A DNA stretch of 64,000 nucleotides from the NCBI RefSeq assembly GCF_026183695.1, contig NZ_JAPFRD010000006.1, positions 1 through 64,000 on the forward strand, read 5' to 3'. The translations under genes and the position numbers were made by a program. Source of the stretch: Alteromonas aquimaris. GTDB taxonomy: Bacteria > Pseudomonadota > Gammaproteobacteria > Enterobacterales > Alteromonadaceae. Shown one piece after another: positions 41,628-50,543 of this stretch. Position 1 is the first letter of the stretch, and every line of letters starts with the position of its first letter. Under the pieces are notes generated by a model, which saw only the letters and a program-made list of their open reading frames with translations, searched no databases and was not told the DNA's origin.

Positions 41628-44465
41628 TCAACGGCTAACCTCATCTAGCAAATAGGCAATATGAGAAAATTCAACGCCGCTATAGCGGCTTAATCCTATC
41701 TCACAGCTGCGGTTATTACTGACCCCCCGGCGGTAATGGCTAAGATCGCTTTTGGCTAGTGGAGCTAAGGCTGACGCATTCAGTTCGGGGAGCCAGAATC
41801 CTTTATCGCCTGCGAACCCGCAACAACTAACGTCATCTATTTCAACGACCCGCGTAACACACAACTGAGTCAGTTGTTTTAGTATATCGTCTTGCTTACT
41901 GCGTTTGCTCGAGCAGGTGGTGTGTAAAAGAATTGCTTCGTCTAACGGCGTAATATTTAGCCTGGGTACCACGCGGTCAAGCAAAAATGCCCCCAGTTCC
42001 CAGTATGTTTGTCCACTTTGCTGAAACTGCAGGGCACAGGAACTGGCATCTGTAATCACCGGCAAACGGTTGTCATCGTTGAGTCGATTTATAGCTTGGC
42101 TGGTGTAGCCGTTAATTTCCTTCGCCAATTCAGCGTAGCCCTTTGACTGCCAGGGTTGACCACAACATAAGCTTTCGACTTGATGAGGAAGGATGACCTC
42201 TATTTGTGCCTTATTCAGCAACGACATTACAATCTGCTGCAACGGCGGTTGATTTTTGTTGCTACCAAAAATTCGATTGGGACAGCTGGTTAAATAAATC
42301 ACTTTGTCGGCAAATTGAGCTGACGCAGAGTGTTCCGGCGCAGTGCCCGCTGGGGTAGTTTCCAGCCAAACCGGTATTCGTCGGCCACTGAGTTTGTTTA
42401 GCTTTCGCGTTACATTTTCCATCCCTGCCCCTGATAAAAGTCGGCTGGCATACTTTGCCAACGACAAGGTTTTACTGGTGGCGCGGGTTATCGTGGACAG
42501 GTGGTGCATTGAAAACTGGGCGAGCTTTGTATGGGGATTAGATTGACTGCGTAAGTCTCGCACCCAGTCACCGGTATCAATATTGACCGGGCAGGCGGTG
42601 GCGCACATCCCTGTGGCAGCACAGGATTCAACCCCTAGCAGTTGAAACGCTGCTGCAATCTCCTGTTGTTCTGGCTGAGTAAGTTGTTCAACCCGGCGCT
42701 GCAATGCAATTCGATGACGAGGTGTTAAGGTAAAATTTTTCGAAGGGCAGTTAGGTTCACAAAAGCCACACTCTATACATGCGTCCACTTTGTCATCAAC
42801 CGGAGGCAGGGCTTTTAAATTCTCCAGATGCGTATTTGGGTTGTCGTTAAGCATCACTCCCGGATTCAAAATTCCTGACGGGTCGAGTAACGACTTGATT
42901 TTTCGCATCACATTAACGCTTTTTTGCCCCCACTGATGTGATAGGAAGGGCGCCATATTGCGGCCTGTACCATGTTCCGCTTTTAACGTACCGTCGTACT
43001 TGCGGGTGATAAGCGTAACCACTGCCTCCATCATCGCCTGGTAACGAAAGACTTCATTCTCAGTATCAAAGCCTTGGGTGAATACAAAGTGAACATTGCC
43101 ATCCAGTGCGTGACCGAAAATAATCGCCTCGGAATAGTGGTGTGTTTCAAATAACTGGATCAGGTCGTGCAGCCCCTCTGCCAGTTGGTCTAAAGGCAGA
43201 GCGATATCCTCAATAATTACCGTAGTACCGGATTGGCGTACAGCACCTACTGCCGGGAACAGGCCTTTTCGGATGGCCCATAATGTTTCTATAGTGGCGG
43301 GGTCTGAGGTAAATCCGCAGATAGCTTGCCCACCTGCGGAAGTATTTATTAGCGTCTGCACAGAGTGGCGAAGATTATCCAAGGAATGCTCATTTTCGGC
43401 CCCGAATTCAATCAGCAAGGCAACGTGGCCATCTCTTACGGGATTAGTTGAAAAGCGAGCGAGCAAATGCGCAACGGCGCGTAACGCGTTGGTATCCATT
43501 AACTCCACCGCACTTACATTTAATGCTTTGAGGTGAGCTGGCAGGGCGCACGCCTCCTGCAAGGATGAAAACACGTATAGCCCTACACAGCGGTACCTTG
43601 ATACGTTAACGGTGTGATAGGTAATGTTGGCGATAAACCCCAGTGTACCTTCAGAGCCAATCATTAAATGCGCCAGCATGTCCAGCGGGTCGGTAAAATC
43701 AAGCAAGGCATTAATGCCATAGCCCATGGTATTTTTGAGCCTGAACTGATGTCGAATATGATCGCAAAGCGGGTGGTCTGTCTTAATCGCAGCACTTAAC
43801 TGGGCAAGTTGATTGAGTAAGCCTGCATGTGACTGTCTGAATGTGGCACAGCTTTCGCTGTCATCGGTGCGTACCTCGCTGCCATCAGCCAGGATCAGGT
43901 GCATGGCTGACAAGGTGTGATAGCTGTTGTGCTTTATACCGCAACACATTCCAGAAGCATTGTTGGCGGCAATCCCGCCCACTTTGCAGGCATTGATGGA
44001 CGCCGGGTCGGGTCCAATTTTGCGACCATAGGGGGCAAGTAAGCGGTTAGCGCGGGCGCCGATAACCCCTGGCTGTAATGCAATTCTGCGCCCGTTATCT
44101 AAGATTTTGCATTCCTGCCAGTCAGGCGTGAGCATTATCAGTACAGAATCCGATACTGCCTGACCTGATAAACTGGTACCGGCTGCGCGGAAGGTGATGG
44201 CCACCGTATGAGAGTATGCCAATTTGATGAGCTGCGCCATTTGTTCAGGGGTGGCCACCTGTAAAATTAAACTTGGCGTGAGCTGATAGAAGCTGGCATC
44301 GGTACTAAATGCAATGCGGCGCGCAAGGTCACGGACGATTTGGTGCGGCGGTAACAATGCTTCGACTGCGTGTATAAAGGCTTGTTGTTGTGCCGCCGGC
44401 AGCTGATGTAACGCCTTGGCCTGGACCAACGGAAGTGTCGTATTGATGTTGCCGATATTTGTCAT
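41628..44465 (-). CDS. dld: FAD/Fe-S D-lactate dehydrogenase (Dld-II type)
   Basis: A 945-residue fusion. The N-terminal FAD-binding PCMH domain has FRAAGTSLSGQAVSDSVLIM and GPDPASINACKVGGIAANNA, and the FAD-oxidase C domain has EDIALPLDQLAEGLHDLI and EHGTGRNMAPFL. Two 4Fe-4S motifs follow (CIECGFCEPNCPS near 560 and CAATGMCATACPVNIDTG near 615). The C-terminal cysteine-rich CCG domains include SLCCGQPW and VSCCGFAGDKGF. It resembles Shewanella Dld-II and YdiJ-type 2-hydroxyacid dehydrogenases. It is the last gene of an operon with murQ, whose reaction yields D-lactate, which supports that substrate. It starts 8 bp after namZ. Confidence 0.88.
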   Translation of the reverse strand: MTNIGNINTTLPLVQAKALHQLPAAQQQAFIHAVEALLPPHQIVRDLARRIAFSTDASFYQLTPSLILQVATPEQMAQLIKLAYSHTVAITFRAAGTSLSGQAVSDSVLIMLTPDWQECKILDNGRRIALQPGVIGARANRLLAPYGRKIGPDPASINACKVGGIAANNASGMCCGIKHNSYHTLSAMHLILADGSEVRTDDSESCATFRQSHAGLLNQLAQLSAAIKTDHPLCDHIRHQFRLKNTMGYGINALLDFTDPLDMLAHLMIGSEGTLGFIANITYHTVNVSRYRCVGLYVFSSLQEACALPAHLKALNVSAVELMDTNALRAVAHLLARFSTNPVRDGHVALLIEFGAENEHSLDNLRHSVQTLINTSAGGQAICGFTSDPATIETLWAIRKGLFPAVGAVRQSGTTVIIEDIALPLDQLAEGLHDLIQLFETHHYSEAIIFGHALDGNVHFVFTQGFDTENEVFRYQAMMEAVVTLITRKYDGTLKAEHGTGRNMAPFLSHQWGQKSVNVMRKIKSLLDPSGILNPGVMLNDNPNTHLENLKALPPVDDKVDACIECGFCEPNCPSKNFTLTPRHRIALQRRVEQLTQPEQQEIAAAFQLLGVESCAATGMCATACPVNIDTGDWVRDLRSQSNPHTKLAQFSMHHLSTITRATSKTLSLAKYASRLLSGAGMENVTRKLNKLSGRRIPVWLETTPAGTAPEHSASAQFADKVIYLTSCPNRIFGSNKNQPPLQQIVMSLLNKAQIEVILPHQVESLCCGQPWQSKGYAELAKEINGYTSQAINRLNDDNRLPVITDASSCALQFQQSGQTYWELGAFLLDRVVPRLNITPLDEAILLHTTCSSKRSKQDDILKQLTQLCVTRVVEIDDVSCCGFAGDKGFWLPELNASALAPLAKSDLSHYRRGVSNNRSCEIGLSRYSGVEFSHIAYLLDEVSR

Positions 44466-44473
44466 TCTTCTGC

Positions 44474-45622
44474 TTAGTGCACGGGATATAGCAGATAGGG
44501 TTCCCGCTGCCGTCTGAAATTGTCCAGTTCCGCTTGCCAGCTGGCGCGTATGGTCATTTCGTCCTGACCTTGCTCAATGGCTTCACGCAATGCTTTGGTT
44601 CCCGCCAGTTTGTCCATAAAACCAGGACGGTCAAAAAAGACTTCCCCTGCTTCATTGAAACGTTGGTACGCCTGAATTAAAAAATTCAGTTGCAGGCCAT
44701 GCACAGGGCTCGCTCTTAAATCTTGCGCGAACAGTTTTTGCCCTTCAAGTTTAGGACTGATTGCAGCTGGTTGACTGGTTGGGGTAACAATAAACTCACC
44801 AAGTTTAACTTTGTGGTGACCCATTAACTGAAAAGGGTAAGGTGTGCCACGCCCAATGCTAACGGAAGTCGCTTCAAAAAAACACAATGAAGGGTACAAA
44901 CGTACAGCAGTATCATTTGGGAGATTAGGGCTCGGCGGCACGGGCAGCGAATAAGCCATGGATTTATTATAATTTGCCACGGGAATGACGTGCAAAATCA
45001 GGTTTTCTGCCTGCTTAATCCATTGCTCACCTTTAATCATTAGTGCCAGTTCCCCTACCGTCATACCATGTAAAACCGGGATAGGATGCATCCCCACAAA
45101 CGACTGTTGCGAGATGTCACGAAGCGGCCCATCTACAAAACGGCCGTTGGGATTAGGCCTGTCGAGCACCACCAGCGGAATACCCTGTTCGGCAGCTGCT
45201 TCCATGACATAGTGCATGGTACTGATATAAGTGTAAAAGCGTGCGCCCACATCCTGAATATCAAAAATCAGTATATCCACATTGCTTAACATAAATGGCG
45301 TGGGTTTTTTGGTTTCGCCATACAAGGAGAGTAAGGGAAGTTCACGTAAGGTGCTTACTTCATCTTTTACCTTTTCTCCAGCCGATGCCTGACCTTTAAA
45401 CCCATGTTCAGGACTGAATATTTTGGTAACTTTAATATTTTTTGAAAGTAAAAACTCCACCAGATGCTGCTGATCCACCAAAGACGTGTGATTGACGACT
45501 ACGCCAACATTTTTTCCTTGTAATAAGGGTAAATACTGGTCGCTCCGTTCTGCTGCAACGGTAATGGCCTGCACCCAATTGCTGAACACTAAGAAAATAA
45601 GTCCCACAACACTAGCTTTCAT
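44474..45622 (-). CDS. namZ: Exo-beta-N-acetylmuramidase NamZ (DUF1343)
   Basis: A 382-residue DUF1343/YbbC protein. ATG 45622 gives a signal peptide (MKASVVGLIFLVFSNWVQA), so it is exported. Family segments: GVVVNHTSLVDQQ, IFSPEHGFKGQASAGEKVKD, VDILIFDIQDVGARFYTYIS, VVLDRPNPNGR and SVSIGRGTPYPFQLMG. DUF1343 proteins of B. subtilis and Tannerella remove MurNAc from the non-reducing end of peptidoglycan fragments. The start overlaps the murQ stop by 11 bp (ATGAAAGCTAG), giving tight coupling. It alternates naturally with NagZ in chain degradation. Confidence 0.9.
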   Translation of the reverse strand: MKASVVGLIFLVFSNWVQAITVAAERSDQYLPLLQGKNVGVVVNHTSLVDQQHLVEFLLSKNIKVTKIFSPEHGFKGQASAGEKVKDEVSTLRELPLLSLYGETKKPTPFMLSNVDILIFDIQDVGARFYTYISTMHYVMEAAAEQGIPLVVLDRPNPNGRFVDGPLRDISQQSFVGMHPIPVLHGMTVGELALMIKGEQWIKQAENLILHVIPVANYNKSMAYSLPVPPSPNLPNDTAVRLYPSLCFFEATSVSIGRGTPYPFQLMGHHKVKLGEFIVTPTSQPAAISPKLEGQKLFAQDLRASPVHGLQLNFLIQAYQRFNEAGEVFFDRPGFMDKLAGTKALREAIEQGQDEMTIRASWQAELDNFRRQREPYLLYPVH

Positions 45623-46541
45623 GATTAAGCGCCTTACGTAAGAATCCCTTGTTTTTATCCAGCAATGCAGCAGCCTCAGCTGCATCAATGTTCATAAGTA
45701 TCATTAAAATTGCCTGTTTTGCATTTTGCTTGGCATGGCTCAGGGCGTGCTCGGCTTCGGCCGCGTTACATTCTGTTGCTTGCATCACAATACGTACAGC
45801 CCGAGCTTTCAATTTCTGGTTACTGGCTACCACGTCAACCATCAAATTCTGATAAGTTTTGCCCAGCTTGATCATCGATGTGGTGGAAAGCATGTTCAGG
45901 ATAAGTTTTTGTGCGGTGCCCGCTTTCATTCGTGTTGAACCGGTCAATACTTCAGGCCCTACCTGCGGACAGATACTGATGCGCGCAATTTTAGTCATGG
46001 GTGAGCGCGGATTGCAGCTTACGGAAACCGACTGCGCGCCGGTTGCATTCGCGTATTCAAGCGCACCGATAACGTAAGGCGTACGTCCGCTGGCCGATAA
46101 ACCTACTACGATATCGTTGACAGTTACCGCTAACAGCTCCAAATCCTGTTTCCCTTGCGTCGGATTGTCTTCGGCGCCTTCTACAGCATGCTGAACTGCC
46201 TGGCTGCCTCCTGCGATTACGCCGACCACCAAAGTGTCATCTACGCTAAACGTGGGACGACATTCTGCCGCATCAAGAATTCCAAGGCGGCCACTGGTAC
46301 CTGCACCCACGTAAATTAACCGTCCGCCTTTTTGCATGCCCTCGACAATTGCATCTACCGCTTGCGCGATAAGCGGTAACTGTTCTGCTATGGCTGGCGC
46401 GACCAATGCATCCTGGTGGTTAATTTTGGCCAGAATATCAATGGTGTCCAGCGTATCCAGGGCTGTCGTTTCTGCGTTACGCTGTTCCGAGGTCAGCGTT
46501 TGAAGTTGCTCAAGTAAGTCTTCGCTGGGGTGGTTAGTCAT
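45612..46541 (-). CDS. murQ: N-acetylmuramic acid 6-phosphate etherase
   Basis: A 309-residue SIS-domain enzyme that splits MurNAc-6-P into GlcNAc-6-P and D-lactate in the cytoplasm. Diagnostic segments: RLIYVGAGTSGRLGILDAAE with the catalytic-type Glu in DAAECRPTFS, GLSASGRTPYVIGAL, and GPEVLTGSTRMKAGTAQKLI. The C-terminal three-helix part is present. ATG 46541 is chosen because MTNHPSEDLLEQLQTLT aligns with the family start; the frame is open 18 codons further upstream into the symporter gene. It lies 5 bp after the symporter gene and overlaps namZ. Confidence 0.95.
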   Translation of the reverse strand: MTNHPSEDLLEQLQTLTSEQRNAETTALDTLDTIDILAKINHQDALVAPAIAEQLPLIAQAVDAIVEGMQKGGRLIYVGAGTSGRLGILDAAECRPTFSVDDTLVVGVIAGGSQAVQHAVEGAEDNPTQGKQDLELLAVTVNDIVVGLSASGRTPYVIGALEYANATGAQSVSVSCNPRSPMTKIARISICPQVGPEVLTGSTRMKAGTAQKLILNMLSTTSMIKLGKTYQNLMVDVVASNQKLKARAVRIVMQATECNAAEAEHALSHAKQNAKQAILMILMNIDAAEAAALLDKNKGFLRKALNHES

Positions 46542-46546
46542 AGCTA

Positions 46547-48106
46547 TTATGCAGATTCCTTGTGTTCGGTGATGGGGGGCTTGCCTATCCAGCATACGAC
46601 ACTCGCCACTACTGTTCCAATGATAAGTTGCCAGGTGAAGGCTAGATCAAATTGCCAGCTAACGGGATAGAGCGTCACCACGTAAGGCTGCATTAACAGC
46701 GGGGTGACGAAACCAGCGCACAGCGCGCAGATAACAGAATGATAATTTCCTCTGCGGGTGAATAAACTGATAATGTATATACCTAGCAACCCACTATACG
46801 AAAAAATCATGACGCTTAGGGCAAACTGAAGTAGCGGCGTGTCACTGTACTGTTGCCAGTAAAAACACACAACGGCCATGCCGCCTAAGGCTACTGCAAC
46901 AAGCGTCATCGCCAGTCTGCCGGCAAAAATTAATTGGCTTGGCGAAACCTCTAGTCTCTGTTTTCGTTTCATTGGCGCGTAAAAATCTTGTACTAGTACA
47001 CTTGCCATAGAATTGAGCCCCGAATTTAGCGACGACAACGCTGCTGCAATAATCCCTATCGTTACCAGGCCTTTTACACCGGCGGGCAGATCCGTTAACA
47101 CAAAATAGAGAAAGATTGTCACTGTTTGACCTAAGTAGTGGGGACTGTCCCCCATTAATGCAGTCGAGAGGTTTTTATAGTACACATAGAGTAATAAACC
47201 GATGGTAATAAATAGAAACATCACCGCGGCTGTTACTAACACTGAGATAAACAGGGCTCGCTGACCGGCCTTTTTATCGCGACAAGTAAGTAAACGTTGC
47301 GTCATGTCCTGATCAAGACCGAACGCGGCCACATTTAACAGCACCATACCCAGCAAAATATTGGGTAAAGAAAAAACGTGTGCTGAGGCGAGCGAAAATG
47401 AAGTATCAATGAATCTGAGTTTGGAAGCTTCGTCTTCCGACTGCCCCTGCAGCTGGCTAATTATCTCGTCGAAGGGGAGGGCAATTTTATCAAATAGCAC
47501 AGCTATAACAGTAATCGCTGAGAGCGTATATACGGCAGCCTGAATGGCATCCGAATAAATGACCGAGCGAATACCACCGCTCACCGTGTAGAAAAGTCCA
47601 CATACTATGATAACGCCTATTGAAACGAGAATGCTGGTGGGGGCGATATTGGCAAACAGAATCATCGATACTGCCAACGCAGCGATGTATAAACGCGCGC
47701 CGCTGGCAAATACGCGTCCTAACAAGTACATCAATCCCGCAGATTTTCTCGCTGGTGAGCCATACCGTTTTTCTAACAGCTCGTAAACGGTGAAAACGTT
47801 ATTTTGATAAAACGCGGGCAGCAAAAATCGGCTGACAATAATTGCCGCAATCAAAGCAGAAAAAGTGGTGGTCAGATAAGTAAGATCACTACGGTAACCT
47901 TGATCGGGCCCGCCTAAAAAGGTAGCCGCAGACTGTGAAGTGGCCACAACCGAAATGGCCACTAATGCTACAGGCATGGCGTGATTACCCAGAAAATAGC
48001 TTTCGCCAGAGTGGGGGCGACGATTAATCAGCCACCCACTCCCCACTAATAACAGCAGGTAAATAAGAAACGCCACTCCATCTAGGGCGGAAAACTGTTC
48101 GAACAT
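46547..48106 (-). CDS. Sodium:solute symporter, candidate amino-sugar (MurNAc) importer
   Basis: A 519-residue SSS-family transporter with about 13 hydrophobic segments. Features include SYFLGNHAMPVALVAISVVA, TSQSAATFLGGPDQGYRSDL, VYELLEKRYGSPARKSAGLM and ITIGLLLYVYYKN. Family members move sugars, amino acids or other solutes with Na+. Its place as the first gene of the operon symporter-murQ-namZ-dld points to uptake of MurNAc or MurNAc-containing products, since no MurP PTS protein is present; that is inference. ATG 48106 or GTG 48115 could be the start. Confidence 0.85.
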   Translation of the reverse strand: MFEQFSALDGVAFLIYLLLLVGSGWLINRRPHSGESYFLGNHAMPVALVAISVVATSQSAATFLGGPDQGYRSDLTYLTTTFSALIAAIIVSRFLLPAFYQNNVFTVYELLEKRYGSPARKSAGLMYLLGRVFASGARLYIAALAVSMILFANIAPTSILVSIGVIIVCGLFYTVSGGIRSVIYSDAIQAAVYTLSAITVIAVLFDKIALPFDEIISQLQGQSEDEASKLRFIDTSFSLASAHVFSLPNILLGMVLLNVAAFGLDQDMTQRLLTCRDKKAGQRALFISVLVTAAVMFLFITIGLLLYVYYKNLSTALMGDSPHYLGQTVTIFLYFVLTDLPAGVKGLVTIGIIAAALSSLNSGLNSMASVLVQDFYAPMKRKQRLEVSPSQLIFAGRLAMTLVAVALGGMAVVCFYWQQYSDTPLLQFALSVMIFSYSGLLGIYIISLFTRRGNYHSVICALCAGFVTPLLMQPYVVTLYPVSWQFDLAFTWQLIIGTVVASVVCWIGKPPITEHKESA

Positions 48107-48241
48107 ATGCGCCACAACGACTTATGAATAGCCTGTTATATCACGTAATAAATTAGATCGTTAACACCCAGAGTTGAATTACCTGGTGACAATAACGTGT
48201 TACACTTTGCAGTACATGAAAAACAACAGTTTTAGATTCCG

Positions 48242-49315
48242 TTGAGTAGACAAACTCAGGCACTTATTCACGCCGACGCGCTAATCCACAATTATGAAAC
48301 CATTTCAGCCTTAACCCCTGACAGCAAGATCATGGCGGTGATAAAGGCTGACGCTTACGGGCACGGAGCGGTGAACGTTGCAAAGATTTTGCAAGGTCGA
48401 TGTCCGTGTTATGCGGTGGCAATATCAGAAGAAGCACTGATCTTGCGTGAGGCGGGAATTGATGAGCCTATTGTTATTTTTGAAGGCGCACATCAACCAC
48501 AGGAGTGCGAAGAAGCTGCCAGGCTTCATTGCATTTTAGTGGCTCACAACCACCAGCAGTTAGATTGGTTAACGAAAACCCCGGCCTCCCGGCGGCCTCC
48601 CGTGTGGTTCAAAATCGACACGGGGATGCATAGGCTGGGCTTTGATTTAGCAGATATTGATAAAGTAATGTCTGAATATGCAGCTTTAGTGACTGCGCAG
48701 ACAGTTCTGGTGACCCATCTGGCAAGTGCAGATGATCTGTCCAATAGATTTACGCAACACCAACTGGATAAATTTGCCGCGCTTCAACAGCGATATAAAC
48801 TTAATTGCAGTATTGCCAATTCGCCGGCCACGTTAGGTTGGCCTGGTACCCACGCCGCATGGAATAGAGTCGGGATGGGTCTATATGGTGGTGGGCCACT
48901 CCCACAGTTAAGTGCAGGCTCAACCCTTAAACCTGCAATGACCTTACAGGCGTCGATTATGTCGTTGCGAACAATCACCAGTGGCGAATCGGTCGGTTAC
49001 GGCCAAACCTGGGTGGCGCCAAGAAAAAGCGTTATCGCGACAGTGAGTATTGGTTATGCGGACGGATATCCACGTCATTGTCCCAATGGAACGCCCACTG
49101 TAGTCCGAGGACAACGTGCACCATTAGTCGGGCGCGTATCTATGGACATGTTAAACATAGATGTTACCGACATTCCTAACGTGCGATTAGGGGATACGGT
49201 AGAACTGTGGGGGTCCCAAGTGTCGATAAATGAAGTCGCTAAACTGGCCGGTACCATTTCCTATGAACTCATGACCCGCTTGTCCACCCGCGTGCCACGC
49301 GTGATTGTAAAATAA
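48242..49315 (+). CDS. alr: Alanine racemase
   Basis: A 357-residue fold-III PLP enzyme that interconverts L- and D-alanine. The PLP lysine is in AVIKADAYGHGAVN (residue 35), and the second catalytic base, Tyr, is in SIGYADGYPRHCPNG (~271). GRVSMDMLNIDVTD and the C-terminal YELMTRLSTRVPR are intact. It starts at TTG (no ATG in a suitable place, no clear ribosome-binding site). It is divergent from the symporter-murQ-namZ-dld operon with a 135 bp shared upstream region and could serve wall-peptide alanine recycling as well as D-Ala supply. Confidence 0.93.
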   Translation: MSRQTQALIHADALIHNYETISALTPDSKIMAVIKADAYGHGAVNVAKILQGRCPCYAVAISEEALILREAGIDEPIVIFEGAHQPQECEEAARLHCILVAHNHQQLDWLTKTPASRRPPVWFKIDTGMHRLGFDLADIDKVMSEYAALVTAQTVLVTHLASADDLSNRFTQHQLDKFAALQQRYKLNCSIANSPATLGWPGTHAAWNRVGMGLYGGGPLPQLSAGSTLKPAMTLQASIMSLRTITSGESVGYGQTWVAPRKSVIATVSIGYADGYPRHCPNGTPTVVRGQRAPLVGRVSMDMLNIDVTDIPNVRLGDTVELWGSQVSINEVAKLAGTISYELMTRLSTRVPRVIVK

Positions 49316-49334
49316 GAATAGTCATTTTCCAGGA

Positions 49335-50317
49335 TTAGAACGTTACGTCGGGTGCAGGGCACGTGGTATTACGTCCTGATTCTTTCGCCTTGTATAACGC
49401 TATATCTGCCCGCTCCAGCCAATGCCACTGATTTTCGTTTTTTTGGTATTGAGCTACGCCAAACGAAGCCGTAAGTGAGCACTTACCAATAAACTTGATA
49501 TCCTCAATAGCATGGCGGAGAGATTCTGCCAGAGTAACTGCTTCTTCCTGTGACGTGTTCTCCGCTATTACCACAAATTCTTCACCCCCGAAGCGATATA
49601 ATTTATCGGTGACACGAATTCGGTCGGCTATGGTATGCGTAAAGGTGATTAATACCTGATCACCAAAACTATGCCCAAAACGATCGTTAATCGACTTAAA
49701 TTCATCCAAGTCGATTAACAGCAGTGACGCGGATTGATTCGGATAACGTTTTATTGATTCAATCAGTTCCATCAATTTCTCTTCTAAAGCTCTTCGGTTG
49801 CCGACGCCCGTGAGTGTATCCTGGGTTGCTAATACAGTTAATTCATCTTGATGTTTGCGCATGCGATATGAAAACGTAAAACAGAAAAGCATCGTTGAAC
49901 CGGTGGCGATAAAGAATTGTAAGCTCATCACACTGTTTATTTCTGGCCAGACAATAGCAATTACCACTGCTAAAAAAGCCATCGCGATGGTCAGTGCAAT
50001 ATAGGGAGTGAGGGTGAAAAATACGGTAGTGAGGGCAGGAAATATCCATAAGATATTTTGATAGCCTTTAAGATAAACCGTAAACGTCATGACTACGACT
50101 GCCAAACTCGCGATAATCCATCGAGCAATAGCAGTACGACCGGTAATACTCACGTAAACGAAAACGCTGGTGAGCCCGATAAAAGCAGACATATTAAGAA
50201 TGACCATTATCCAGTCTTTTTGTAAAAACCGAATAACGATAAAGGGCAACACTCCCAGCGAAATAGCGCCACTTAACACTAAGATGATAAATTCGTCAGA
50301 GGTTTTTTTTTATTCAT
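49335..50317 (-). CDS. Membrane GGDEF diguanylate cyclase, probable frameshift in A9 tract near start
   Basis: The intact frame from GTG 50279 gives 314 residues: about five membrane helices, then a GGDEF domain (~150-310) with RFGGEEFVVIAEN, LLIDLDEFKSINDRFGH and DTLTGVGNRRALEE. An ATG at 50317, with GAAGTGA upstream, begins ATGAAT followed by nine A (plus strand T9 at 50303-50311) but then hits a stop in its own frame. One extra A would join it to the downstream frame as MNKKKTSDEFIILVLSGA, a natural basic N-terminus plus first helix. So the gene is a slippage variant, a sequencing error, or is translated from the weak GTG. Confidence 0.75.
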
Positions 50318-50543
50318 CGACTATCACTTCTAGCCACTTCATTTTTCCCTTTTCCCTCACGCCCTTATCATTCACACTTGCTACGAGACTGTTCAACCAT
50401 CGCGGTTCGTTGCAATGATTATGCTGTGAGAGAAGTTTTAATTCGTTATAACTCAGTAAAGTGCATAATCTGTTAAAAGCAAATATTTGAGCGCTTAGTA
50501 CTTATCAAGATGTTTTTTCGTTTAAGTAACCAGAGGAAAAATC

